Source: Opitutaceae bacterium (GTDB taxonomy: Bacteria; Verrucomicrobiota; Verrucomicrobiia; Opitutales; Opitutaceae). From it: a stretch of DNA of 64,000 bases. The stretch covers positions 124,001-188,000 of the forward strand of contig JAUSID010000072.1 of the NCBI GenBank assembly GCA_030648295.1, given 5' to 3'. Of this stretch, positions 42,400-51,136 are shown piece by piece. The translations under genes were made by a program, and so were the position numbers. Below the pieces are notes generated by a model, which was not told where the DNA came from, made no database searches, and saw only the letters and a list, made by a program, of their open reading frames with translations. Every line of letters starts with the position of its first letter. Position 1 is the first letter of the stretch.

Positions 42400-44031
42400 G
42401 TGCGTTGCGCGCGGGAATCCATTCTCGAGCCTTGCGCCAACCGCGATCGGATTGCCACGGTAACGGCGCATGGGCGAACGCCGTCGTTTTTTTTCTCTCG
42501 CTCTTTTGTGGCCTACGCGGTCTACGTCGAGCGCCGGCAGGGCGGCGATCGCATTGCGGCGCGCTATTACTGGAGCGCGGTCGCCGCATGCGCTCTGGGC
42601 CTGATGGCGAAGCCGATGCTCGTGACCATTCCATGCGTCCTCCTGCGGCTCGATTTCTGGCCGCTGCGGCGAACCCGTGGCGTGACGCTCGTCGTCGAGA
42701 AGCTCCCTTTCTTTGCGCTCGCGGTGGCGTCGTCGGTCGTCACTTACCTGGTGCAGAAGGAGGGCGGCTCGGTCTCGGCGGCGCTCGGGTTTGGCGCCAG
42801 GTTATCCAACGCAGTCGTCGCGATCGCACGGTACGTGGGCAGGATTTTCTGGCCGGCCGATCTGGCCGTGCTGTATCCGCATCCCGGATTCTGGCCGGCC
42901 GCGGCCGTCGTCGGTTCGATTGTGCTTGTCGCCATGGTCACGGCGCTCGCGTGGGTGCAGCGCACGAAGCGACCGTGGATAGCCGTCGGCTGGCTCTGGT
43001 TTGTCGGCACGCTGGTTCCGGTGTTGGGGCTCGTTCAAGTCGGGCTCCAGTCGATGGCCGATCGCTACACGTATATTCCCGCCATCGGGCTGCAACTCGC
43101 GGTGGTGTGGACACTTTCCGAGTTCGTACGCGGCGCGAAGACCCGCGGCCTCGGCATCGCAGCCGCCGTGCTCGCGCTGGCGCCGGTCACCTGGCGGCAG
43201 CTCGGCGTGTGGAAGGATTCGTTGACGTTGTTCGATCACGCCATCGCGGTGACGAAAAACAACTACCTGGCCTACAACAATTGCGGGTTGTTCCAGTTCG
43301 AGGCCGGCCGCCGGGAGGAAGGGATGGCCGACTACCGCCGCTCGCTCGCGATCAATCCCGCGTATCCGGATGCCAATAACAACCTCGGCCATGCGCTGGC
43401 GGAGGCCGGACGAGCGGCGGAAGCAGTACCGTTCTACCGCGCGGCGTTGCGCGCCAAGCCGGACCATTTCGAAATCCGAAACAACCTCGGTAACGCGCTT
43501 TCGGATGTCGGGGCCGTCGACGAGGCGATCGAGCATTATGAGTTCGTGCTCGCGCGGCAGCCGCGGCACCTGAACGCGCTGAACGGTCTGGGCGTGGCGC
43601 TGGCGATGAGAGGAAGGCTCGCCCACGCGCTGGCACGCTTCGACGCGGTGTTGAAGATCGATCCGAACAATGTCAGCGCGCACAGCAATCGCGGTAACGC
43701 CTGCGCGATGCTCGGCCGGCCCGACGAGGCGATTCAGCATTATCGCCGCGCGCTGGCGCTCGCGGGCGACGATGCCCGCACGTATTACAACCTCGCCAAC
43801 GTACTCAGCGGGCAGGGTCAGCTCGCCGCCGCGGCGGAAAATTACCAGCGCGCCATGCAGCTCCAGCCGGTGAACCCGGACGCGCATGCCAGCCTCGGAT
43901 TCGTGCTCGCGCGGCTCGGACAGCGCGACAGCGCGGTTCAGCATCTGGGCACCGCGTTGCGGCAGCGGCCCGATTTTCCCCAGGCGAAAGCGTGGCTCGA
44001 CGCGGTGAATGCGTCATCGCCGACAAAGTAG
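42400..44031 (+). pseudogene. N-truncated TPR membrane protein, frameshift near a T8 run
   Basis: The recognisable part begins near 42490. About six transmembrane helices (ALGLMAKPMLVTIPCVLLRL, SMADRYTYIPAIGLQLAVVW) precede at least seven TPR repeats (NNLGHALAEAGRAAEAVPFY, NNLGNALSDVGAVDEAIEHY and so on). Full-length relatives start several hundred residues earlier. The first ~35 codons in this frame look random, while the +2 frame reads ANAVVFFLSLF just before TTTTTTTT at about 42487, consistent with a frameshift. The C-terminal part is well preserved. Function in relatives is unclear, possibly envelope glycosylation or assembly. Confidence 0.6.
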
Positions 44032-44267
44032 GACGCGCGTTTTCAAACCTCATTGTCGAAACCCGGCGTGGCGGAACGCGTGAGCGTTTCGTCGGCAGGA
44101 CGAAAGCCTCACATAATGTCGTTTGGTTTTTAGGGCCCGCCTCCGCGCGCGCCGGTCGGATTCCGAGGAACGTTCCGCTCGAAAAAGTCGAAACGTGTCT
44201 TGACCCGGACGCGGACGACGCGGAGGTCGTCCCTCCATCGTATGGCTGGTTATTTGGGACGCTGTTT

Positions 44268-44590
44268 TTAGAACGAGCCCGTCACGCCCGCCGTATACGT
44301 CACGCCGAGATTGTTCGCGATGTGGAACGAACTCCAATGCGGCGCGTTCGCGACATCGCGGACGCGCATTTTTTGCGCATCGGTGATGTTTCGCCCGGAT
44401 ACGAACAGCTTCGCCCAGCGGGTGATGCTGACCGCGCGCGAAGTCGGGCAGCAATGGTCTCGGTCACCGAAAACCGGTGCGACTCCGCGTCGCAGCGATG
44501 TTCTCGCGGGTCCGGGCCTGCCGGGAAACGGCGCCGCCGACATTCAGGTTGCCCAGGTCCTGCCAATCGATTTCAGGGCCCGGGGTGGTG
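44268..44590 (-). pseudogene. 3' remnant of a TonB-dependent receptor
   Basis: Reading leftward, one frame gives PEIDWQDLGNLNVGGAVSRQ and ARTRENIAATRSRTGF to a stop. After a frame change the end reads WAKLFVSGRNITDAQKMRVR, DVANAPHWSSF, NNLGVTYTAGVTGSF, the typical last strands of an Opitutaceae TonB receptor. The bulk of the gene is absent and at least one indel has occurred. Confidence 0.75.
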
Positions 44591-44622
44591 GCGCCGGGAG
44601 GCCGTAGGAATAAGTGTCGGCC

Positions 44623-44692
44623 CGCGAATCACGCGAATCGGCATCGGTATTCGCGCGTGATCGCGATCAAGTTTTTCGCGTGATCAGCTGTG
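44623..44692. repeat. palindromic CGCGAATCACGCGAAT-type repeat
   Basis: CGCGAATCACGCGAAT is followed after a short spacer by ATTCGCGCGTGATCGCG and then TTCGCGTGATCAG. The parts are inverted copies and can fold as a hairpin at the 3' end of the U32 gene. A related pair lies at 62055-62137. Confidence 0.6.
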
Positions 44693-47288
44693 GCGCGGCA
44701 TCCATCTGGCCGCGCGTCACGCCAAGCTGGTTGAGCAGCTTGAGTTCGCGCCAGAGATCGGCGCCGGAGATTTCGCCGCGCAGCAGCTGGCCGTAACGAG
44801 TCAGCGTCCGCTGCACCTCGTCCGCCGGCTCGTTGACGAACTCGACGCGAAAGCTGCGGGCGCCACGCGTGACCAGATGCGAAAGAAACTCGGCGCCACT
44901 TTGGGCCCGGTTGTTGAACACGGTGTTGCGGCAACCCGCATCCGCCTTCAGCGGCAGTTCGGCTCCGACACGATCGCGAAGCGCGACGCGGTGTTTGTCG
45001 CACGGCCGGCCGCAATCGCGGTAGTCCTTGCCCGTGGAAAGAAACGCGCAAAACACGCAATGCTCCATGTGAAACATCGGCATGTGCTGGTGAATGGTGA
45101 TGTCGAACCATCCGCCGGGCGCGGTTTGCAGCAAGGCGTCGAGCTGCGTGATGTTGAGGTCATAGCTGGCGGTGACGCGCTCGAGCCCGTAACGCTCCAG
45201 AAAATACGCGGCCGTCCACGGGTTTGCGACGTTCAGGGAGAAGTCTCCGCGCTTCCGATCGGGCGCGAAGAAAGCCAGGTGATCGTAATTGCGGACGAGA
45301 TAACCATCGGCCTCGGACGAACGCACCTGTTTGAGAATCCATTCCTCGCCCGGTTTGAAGATGCGAGGGGGGGCGACCCAGATTTCGGATTTCGGATTTC
45401 GGATTGCGGATTGGGGATCGGTCGCTGCGCTCGCCTGGAGCTCACGAAAATGGCAAACGGCGTCGCGGTAGTGTTTCGGATTCTCGAACTCGCAGTAAAT
45501 CGTGCGCGCCCCGGCTGACCACGCGGGCTCCAACTGCTCGAGCCGCCGGATGACGGCGATGAGCTCGACCGGCCTTGGTTCCGAAATCCGCGATCCGCAG
45601 TCTGCAATCGGCAATTCCCCCGTCGTCCACCGTTTTGGCTCGGCGCGGAGTTTCTCCAGGCCGGCCACCGCGTCGCGCCGCAATCGGTTCAATTCGCTCA
45701 GGGGGACAATCACGGAGCCTTCGAGCTTGGAAACGAGTTCGCCGAGTTTGAACGGAGTGCCGCCGAGCCGGCCCAACTGGTCGCGCAGCCGTTCAAGTGT
45801 GAGTGGTTGTTTTTCCGCGAGTGCCAGCGGCACGGCGGATTCGACCTTGACCACATGGCCGTCGCCGTCGTTTGCGAGCAGCGTCAACGGCGTGCCCGCG
45901 CGCCCGTGGACCTCCAGCGCGAGCGGACGCTGAAAGCGAAGTTGCTCGCCCTCGAAGGTGGAGCGGAGTTCGCGATCGAGCGCCGGGTCGTTGGTTTTCC
46001 AAAGCAGCTGGCCTGGCCGGACGCGTTTCCAATCGATGTCTCCGCGGCCAAAATACAGCGTGTGCTCACCGGGAGCGGCGGCGCGCGCCTCGACTTGATA
46101 AACCCGGCCGCCTTCCTCGCGCTCGTCGGGTCTGCCGGCGTCGAACACGATGCCGTCGCCGGGTTTCAGCGGCGCGACCAGCCAAACCGAAACGGATTCG
46201 CCGCGTCCCGGCGCGGTGGAAAGCTGGCCGACGCGCGTGACCTCGCCGAGAAACACGCCGCGCTTGGTGCCGAACCGCGCGTGGGCCAGCTCCTGGTTGT
46301 TGTTGCCGCGAAACCACCCGGTGTAGAGTCCGCGCGAAAACGCCATCTGCAATTCGTAGCGTGCCGGATCGTCAGGCGATTCCGACTCGCCGTGCTCCGT
46401 TGGCGCCGGCGGAGCCAGCACGCTCGTCACTTTGTCCAAGGCGCGGCGATACACGCGCGTGATGCTGGCGACGTATTCAGCGGATTTCAGCCGCCCTTCG
46501 ATTTTCAGTGATGCCACTCCCGCGCGGACAAGCTCGGGCAATACCTCGATGCCGGCGAGATCCTGCGGGCTGAGGAGGTAACGACGGTCACCGAGGTCCA
46601 CCTGCTGGCCGTCGGCGATCAGGTCATAGGGAAGACGGCACGCCTGCGCGCACTCGCCGCGATTCGCCGAGCGGCCGCCGAGCGATTCGCTCGTGAGGCA
46701 CTGGCCCGAGTACGCGACGCAGAGCGCGCCATGCACGAACACCTCGAGCGGCAGAGCTTGCGGACCGAGTTCGGCCTGGATCTTTTCGATGTCCGCGATC
46801 GAGTTCTCCCGCGCGAGCACGACCAGTTGCGTGCCGAGCTCGCGGGCAAACGCCACGCCGGCCGCGCTCGTGATCGTCATCTGCGTCGAGCAGTGAATCG
46901 GAAAATCCGGCGAGTGCGCGCGGATCATCCGGCAGATTCCGACATCCTGCACGATCGCGGCATCCACGCCGGCCGCGATAATCGTCCGGATATAATCCTC
47001 GGCGTCGGCCAGCTCGTTCGCAAACACGAGCGTGTTGAACGTGACGTAGCCGCGCACGCCGCGCCGGTGCAGGAATTCCATCAGCGCCGGCAGATCCGCC
47101 TGGGTGAAATTCTTCGCCCGCATCCGCGCGTTGAATCGTTCGAGTCCGAAATAGATCGCATCGGCGCCGTTCTCGACGGCGGCGCGCACGCACTCCCAGT
47201 CGCCCGCCGGAGCAAGCAGCTCGGGGTGCCGCCGCCTCGGGGCCGGCGGCATGATTTCGGGGGCGGAGGAGACGTTCGACACAGCCAA
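44667..47288 (-). CDS. U32 family peptidase with DUF3656 (RlhA-like)
   Basis: An 873-residue protein. The U32 core (about 20-300) has PELLAPAGDWECVRAAVENG, ADAIYFGLERFNARMRAKNF, the CSTQMTITS motif, FVHGALCVAYSGQC and ANRGECAQACRLPYDL. A DUF3656 region and a second U32-like domain follow, with Cys motifs (HCVFCAFLSTGKDYRDCGRPC) that suggest an iron-sulfur cluster. Relatives such as RlhA hydroxylate 23S rRNA; true peptidase activity is doubtful. Two in-frame repeat insertions encode IADCGSRISEPR and DPQSAIRNPKSEI in linkers (45581-45616 and 45381-45421). Confidence 0.9.
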   Translation of the reverse strand: MAVSNVSSAPEIMPPAPRRRHPELLAPAGDWECVRAAVENGADAIYFGLERFNARMRAKNFTQADLPALMEFLHRRGVRGYVTFNTLVFANELADAEDYIRTIIAAGVDAAIVQDVGICRMIRAHSPDFPIHCSTQMTITSAAGVAFARELGTQLVVLARENSIADIEKIQAELGPQALPLEVFVHGALCVAYSGQCLTSESLGGRSANRGECAQACRLPYDLIADGQQVDLGDRRYLLSPQDLAGIEVLPELVRAGVASLKIEGRLKSAEYVASITRVYRRALDKVTSVLAPPAPTEHGESESPDDPARYELQMAFSRGLYTGWFRGNNNQELAHARFGTKRGVFLGEVTRVGQLSTAPGRGESVSVWLVAPLKPGDGIVFDAGRPDEREEGGRVYQVEARAAAPGEHTLYFGRGDIDWKRVRPGQLLWKTNDPALDRELRSTFEGEQLRFQRPLALEVHGRAGTPLTLLANDGDGHVVKVESAVPLALAEKQPLTLERLRDQLGRLGGTPFKLGELVSKLEGSVIVPLSELNRLRRDAVAGLEKLRAEPKRWTTGELPIADCGSRISEPRPVELIAVIRRLEQLEPAWSAGARTIYCEFENPKHYRDAVCHFRELQASAATDPQSAIRNPKSEIWVAPPRIFKPGEEWILKQVRSSEADGYLVRNYDHLAFFAPDRKRGDFSLNVANPWTAAYFLERYGLERVTASYDLNITQLDALLQTAPGGWFDITIHQHMPMFHMEHCVFCAFLSTGKDYRDCGRPCDKHRVALRDRVGAELPLKADAGCRNTVFNNRAQSGAEFLSHLVTRGARSFRVEFVNEPADEVQRTLTRYGQLLRGEISGADLWRELKLLNQLGVTRGQMDAAPQLITRKT
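45381..45421. repeat. GATTTCG short tandem repeat inserted in the U32 gene
   Basis: On the plus strand three copies of GATTTCG are followed by GATTGCG and GATTGGGGATCGG. In the gene it is read in frame as DPQSAIRNPKSEI within a linker. A related, inverted segment lies at 45581-45616. Confidence 0.7.
45581..45616. repeat. second, inverted repeat insertion in the U32 gene
   Basis: CCGAAATCCGCGATCCGCAG followed by TCTGCAATCGG is built from the same GAT-TTCG/GCGG units as 45381-45421 but in the opposite orientation. In the gene it is read as PIADCGSRISEPR, between two domains. The frame is kept. Confidence 0.65.
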
Positions 47289-47315
47289 AGTTAATGTTTG
47301 CGACGGCAGCTGGAA

Positions 47316-48581
47316 TCAGGCGGCGATCTCGATTGGAGCCCGGGCGACTCCCGTGGGGGAAGCTACATGCGGCGCGGCGGCACGCAATCGGGCCGCAAGC
47401 ACGACCGTGAGGAAGAAGAACGCCACGGACACGTAACCGAGCACTGGCAGGCCATGAAGATGGCCGGAGGGATCGCGGGTCACGAAAATGCCGGCGAGCA
47501 CATTGGCGCCGCCGCTCGCCGCCTGTTGCAGCGCGGCGTTCACGCTCATGAATCCGCCGCGATAGCGCGCATCCACGGCGTTCGTGATCATCGTCATCGC
47601 CGGCGCGAAGCGGCCCGACATCGTGATCATGAACAGCGCCATCATGATGGACGCGGTCGCGACCGATGCCGGTCCAAGTCTCGTGATGAAGAACACGACG
47701 AGGATCGCGCCGCCTGACATGATCGCGAGCAGCCGGAGTCGATCCATCCGGTCGCTCAACCATCCGACAATCGGAGTCGTGACGGCGGTGGCGATTCCAC
47801 CGACGAGGTAGGTAATTGGGAGTTGCACGGTTTCATCGAGCCCGACGTTGGCGATGAACGAGGGGGCGATGAATGGAATGACCAGGCCGCCCGCCATGAC
47901 CAGAACCGCGCCGACCGCGAACGCGCGCAGGTGAATCCGGTGCGACAGGATTTCACGCATCTGGCGGATTGGCTGGTGGTCGTGGACCGCGGTGCGAATC
48001 GGCGGCAACGCGATGCTCGCGAGCACAAGATTCACGGCGGCGCACGCGGCGAGCAGAAAGAACGGCGCGTGCCAGCCGAATCGGCCGGCGAGTACCAGGC
48101 CGGCGGGTACACCCAGCACGGAAGCAAGCGGGAACGCAGCGGCCACGAGCGCCATCGCGCGGCCGCGGCGCTCGGGTGGAATGACGTCGCCCACCATCGC
48201 TGTCACCATTGAACCGGCGAGACCGCCGAACGCGCCGGCGACGAGGCGCGCAATCAACAGGGCATGATGCGTGGGAGCCAGCGCGCACGCCAGGGTCGCG
48301 ATGCCGAAGCCGGTGTACAGCGTCAGCAGGGACCGCTTGCGATCGAAGCGGTCGAGCACAAACCCGCCGGCGAAGCCGCTGATGGCCGCCGCCAGACCGT
48401 ACGACGCGACGAGATGCGTGAATTGCGCCGGCGTAATGTTGAACACCGTCATCAGCTGCCCGCCGAGCGGCATCATGATCATGAAGTCCAGGATGTGCGT
48501 GAACTGCACCGCCCCCAGCGCCAGGAGCGTGATGCGCTCGCGATGAGGCGAGAGGGAATGGTGCTGCACCAAGGAGGACAT
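47316..48581 (-). CDS. MFS transporter
   Basis: A 421-residue major facilitator with twelve predicted helices. The loop motif DRFDRKRSLL between helices 2 and 3 and VASYGLAAAISGFAGGFVLD are typical, as is the DHA1-type motif C region (GVPAGLVLAGRFGWHAPFFL). It probably exports sugars or drugs as a proton antiporter; the substrate is unknown. ATG at 48581 (MSSLVQHH) is preferred to 48620. It is on the same strand as the LysR gene just upstream and may be controlled by it. Confidence 0.88.
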   Translation of the reverse strand: MSSLVQHHSLSPHRERITLLALGAVQFTHILDFMIMMPLGGQLMTVFNITPAQFTHLVASYGLAAAISGFAGGFVLDRFDRKRSLLTLYTGFGIATLACALAPTHHALLIARLVAGAFGGLAGSMVTAMVGDVIPPERRGRAMALVAAAFPLASVLGVPAGLVLAGRFGWHAPFFLLAACAAVNLVLASIALPPIRTAVHDHQPIRQMREILSHRIHLRAFAVGAVLVMAGGLVIPFIAPSFIANVGLDETVQLPITYLVGGIATAVTTPIVGWLSDRMDRLRLLAIMSGGAILVVFFITRLGPASVATASIMMALFMITMSGRFAPAMTMITNAVDARYRGGFMSVNAALQQAASGGANVLAGIFVTRDPSGHLHGLPVLGYVSVAFFFLTVVLAARLRAAAPHVASPTGVARAPIEIAA

Positions 48582-48623
48582 GAAGGGCGTTGACCGTTGG
48601 TTGTTTTCCGCAAACCGCAACCG

Positions 48624-49535
48624 TCAGGGCTTCGTCCCGCCGTTCCCGCTCTCGCGCGGTTTCACATGCTCACGAAGCAGCGTGAGAAATTGTTCTGCTC
48701 CGCGGCTTTGGTAACGCTGCAGGTGGCGGATCACCGCGAGTTCGCGGGTGGGCGCGCTCTCGGCGATTCGCAGATAAATCAGCGTGTCGCGATCGTCCGG
48801 AAGCCGCGCGAGTTGCGGTAGAATCGTGATGCCAAGTCCGTTGGACACGAAGAGCTTGAGCGTGGCGACCTGAGCGCAGCGATAGCCGATCTTGGGTGCG
48901 AAATGGTGAACGCCGAAAAAATCCTGAATTTGTTCGGCGAGCGTGCTGGAGTCGCCGAGCGAAACGAACGTTTCATCGGCCAGGTCGTTGATGTTGATTT
49001 CGTCACGCGTCGCGAATGGATGGTCCTTTCCCACCGCGAGTAGCAGCGGCTCGGTTAGCAGCGGCTCGATGGCCACACGGTGGTCCTTCACCGGCAGCGG
49101 CACCACGGCCAAATCGACTTCGCCTTCCGTCACCGCGCGCACCAAGTCGCTGCGGAAATCCTCGCGGGCACCGATGGTTAGGTTCGGCAGGAGTTCGCGA
49201 CAGCGGGCGATGAGCGGAAGCAGCAGATAAGGCATGACGGTCTGGACGGCGCCGACCGTGATGCGCCGCTCCAAGCTCGGATGGTCGCTTAGTTCCTTCG
49301 CCGCGTTCTCGACCTCGAAGACGATCCGGCGGGCGCGTTCCAAAAAGGTGGCCCCGGCTTCGGTCAGCACTGCTTTGCGTCCCAAACGATGGAAAAGTTT
49401 GTGCCCCACCTCGCGTTCCAGATTCAGAATCTGTTGACTTAAGGATGGTTGACTCACGTTCGAGCGCTCCGAAGCGCGGGTGAAGTTCCCCGTGTCCGCG
49501 ACAGCTAAAAAGTAGCGAAGTTGCTGTAATTCCAT
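48624..49535 (-). CDS. LysR-family transcriptional regulator (OxyR/CysB-like layout)
   Basis: A 303-residue LysR regulator. The N-terminal winged helix-turn-helix is MELQQLRYFLAVADTGNFTR, ASERSNVSQPSLSQQILNLE, REVGHKLFHRLGRKAVLTEA. The C-terminal substrate-binding domain (about 90-290) has a periplasmic-binding fold. A Cys (YRCAQVATLK) is near the position important in OxyR-type sensors, but only one such Cys is seen, so peroxide sensing is not established. It is divergent from a small membrane-protein gene, with a T-N11-A palindrome between them. Confidence 0.92.
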   Translation of the reverse strand: MELQQLRYFLAVADTGNFTRASERSNVSQPSLSQQILNLEREVGHKLFHRLGRKAVLTEAGATFLERARRIVFEVENAAKELSDHPSLERRITVGAVQTVMPYLLLPLIARCRELLPNLTIGAREDFRSDLVRAVTEGEVDLAVVPLPVKDHRVAIEPLLTEPLLLAVGKDHPFATRDEININDLADETFVSLGDSSTLAEQIQDFFGVHHFAPKIGYRCAQVATLKLFVSNGLGITILPQLARLPDDRDTLIYLRIAESAPTRELAVIRHLQRYQSRGAEQFLTLLREHVKPRESGNGGTKP

Positions 49536-49570
49536 AGGCAGAAGCTATCACACGGATAGGAAGTCGCGAT

Positions 49571-49623
49571 TTCAACTATTGAATGCGGTAGTCTATACTC
49601 CGCTTCGCAGACCAAGTGGTCTG
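49571..49623 (+). promoter_or_regulatory. LysR-type operator, promoter and a second palindrome
   Basis: TTCAACTATTGAA (49571-49583) is a perfect inverted repeat of the T-N11-A kind bound by LysR proteins. TTCAAC and TATACT (49594-49599) are 17 bases apart and could be -35 and -10 elements for the small gene at 49643. CAGACCA-AG-TGGTCTG at 49608-49623 is a second perfect inverted repeat near the expected transcript start. Confidence 0.5.
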
Positions 49624-49642
49624 GCATCAACACATACCAAAC

Positions 49643-49825
49643 ATGAATAAGAACCTAGTCCTTGCGGTCCTCACCAGCTTCATCGCTGTCTCCGCGCTTT
49701 TGCTTTCTGTCCGTTCCCCGATCACCGCGGAGTCCTTGATCGGCTATGGTGCCGTCTTGGCGATAGTGGCGATGGCCGCCGTCGAGTACCGCATTGATTG
49801 GAAACGGATATTCGGTCGCGGCTAG
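49643..49825 (+). CDS. 60-residue membrane protein
   Basis: A small protein with two hydrophobic helices (LVLAVLTSFIAVSALLLSV and LIGYGAVLAIVAMAAVEY) and a basic end (RIDWKRIFGRG). It lies divergent to the LysR gene and has its own promoter and a strong terminator, so it is expressed as a single gene. Regulation by the LysR protein is likely. No function is recognised. Confidence 0.7.
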   Translation: MNKNLVLAVLTSFIAVSALLLSVRSPITAESLIGYGAVLAIVAMAAVEYRIDWKRIFGRG

Positions 49826-49854
49826 TCGAGCCGGCTGAAGCCAAAAAACGTAAC

Positions 49855-49887
49855 AGGGGCCCGGAGCAATCCGGGCCCCTTTTTATT
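49855..49887 (+). terminator. rho-independent terminator of the small membrane-protein gene
   Basis: An 11-base perfect stem (AGGGGCCCGGA / TCCGGGCCCCT) with a GCAA tetraloop, followed by TTTTTATTT. It lies 30 bases after the stop at 49825. Confidence 0.92.
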
Positions 49888-49888
49888 T

Positions 49889-49912
49889 AGGTTTTCGCTG
49901 CTGCGAAAACCT
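49889..49912. repeat. second hairpin beyond the terminator
   Basis: AGGTTTTCGC / GCGAAAACCT forms a 10-base perfect stem with a four-base loop. There is no T-run after it, so it may be a backup structure or a minus-strand element rather than a terminator. Confidence 0.55.
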
Positions 49913-50128
49913 TAGACAAAATTCGGGCGTGGGGACGCTTTCCTGGCACACCCTCACCGCTTTCGTGAAAGCCCCAATTTCAGCCAGAAATTCGGATCAC
50001 GCGCCACCGATTCTCCGGCGCGCGGTCACCATTACAGTGTCGTCGCTCGTCGCATCACGACGAACCAGGGATTTTGGCGGGAAGGAGCTATCAGATCGCA
50101 AGAGGCCGCCAGGATTCTCCGCGCGAAT

Positions 50129-50650
50129 GTGAATTCACGACCGCCAAAATCCCATGAATGCTGGAAAAGCTGGTTTGAGCTTTATGGCCCCAAGCTCCTG
50201 CTCTGCGCGCGGCAGTGGACCCGCACCATCGCGGACGCCGAGGATGTGGTCCAGGAAGCATTCGTCCGGTTCTGGCGTCACCAGCGGCACCTCCCCGGCG
50301 AGCCAATGGCGTTGCTCGTCACCTCCGTTCGCCGGGCGGCATTCGATCTGGCGCGTCGCGAAGGTCGCCGCAGCCAGCGCGAAGAACGCGCGGCAGTCGG
50401 GACGGATTGCTCCTTCGCGCTCTTCGAGGCTCCGCTGGAAGGCGACGAACGGCGCGCCCAAATCGAGGAAGCCCTGGCGCGACTGCCGCTCGAGCAGCGC
50501 GAAGTCCTCGTGCTCAAGATGTGGGGCGAACTCACCTTTGATGAAGTCGCCACTGAACTCGGGATTTCGCCCAACACCGCCGCGTCCCGTTACCGCTACG
50601 CGCTGGCGGCGTTGCGGCATCAACTGACTGCGGCCGATTGCCATGGATGA
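50129..50650 (+). CDS. ECF sigma factor
   Basis: A 173-residue ECF sigma factor. Region 2 reads WFELYGPKLLLCARQWTRTI, ADAEDVVQEAFVRFWRH; region 4 reads ARLPLEQREVLVLKMWGELT, FDEVATELGISPNTAASRYR. The GTG start is supported by alignment length. The next gene, a membrane protein at 50643, overlaps the end by eight bases and is its likely anti-sigma factor. It has no Cys-rich tail, unlike the CorE-like factor in the metal island. Confidence 0.9.
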   Translation: MNSRPPKSHECWKSWFELYGPKLLLCARQWTRTIADAEDVVQEAFVRFWRHQRHLPGEPMALLVTSVRRAAFDLARREGRRSQREERAAVGTDCSFALFEAPLEGDERRAQIEEALARLPLEQREVLVLKMWGELTFDEVATELGISPNTAASRYRYALAALRHQLTAADCHG

Positions 50651-51116
50651 CGAACTGCAAACCATCGAAGCGGAATTGAAGCGGCTTCGGCCAATCGCCC
50701 CGGCACGGGGCGTGGCGAAGCGAATCGAGCCGCAGCTTGCGAGGCGAGCGGGCCGGTCCCGCCGCGCATACTGGCTTTGGGCGGTTACGCTGCCGGCGGC
50801 CGCAGCGGTCGCCGTGTTGCTCTGGCCCTCGGCGCGACGCGACGCAATCGAGCGCACAAGCGAAAACCCGATCGCGGCCACGGCGGCCGAACCCGGGATG
50901 GTCTCCGAACCGGCACTCAGGCCGGTGGCGGTGGAGAACGTCCTTTACGCCGCGCAGGATGAAGGACTCGTGACGCTGGCGGATGGCACGCCGGCCCGGC
51001 GCCAGCGACTCAGTTATGTGGATACAATCACCTGGCGCGATTCCCGGACCAACGCGTCACTGCGGTGGACGGTGCCGCGTGAGGAAGTCCGCGTTGTCCC
51101 CATTTTCTTCCAATGA
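50643..51116 (+). CDS. probable membrane anti-sigma factor
   Basis: A 157-residue protein with a basic cytoplasmic N-terminus (about 1-40), one transmembrane helix (WLWAVTLPAAAAVAVLLWP) and a periplasmic part of about 90 residues. There it has ALRPVAVENVLYAAQDEGLV, TLADGTPARRQRLSYVDTIT. It overlaps the ECF gene and so is translated with it. The anti-sigma role is inferred from topology and position; no zinc motif (HxxxCxxC) is visible. Confidence 0.65.
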   Translation: MDDELQTIEAELKRLRPIAPARGVAKRIEPQLARRAGRSRRAYWLWAVTLPAAAAVAVLLWPSARRDAIERTSENPIAATAAEPGMVSEPALRPVAVENVLYAAQDEGLVTLADGTPARRQRLSYVDTITWRDSRTNASLRWTVPREEVRVVPIFFQ

Positions 51117-51136
51117 GGCTCAAATCCCGAACTCAC

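Noticed and set aside
44050-44454. 134-codon minus-strand open frame
   Set aside because: It is an alternative frame through the TonB-receptor remnant; the neighbouring frames carry the real homology.
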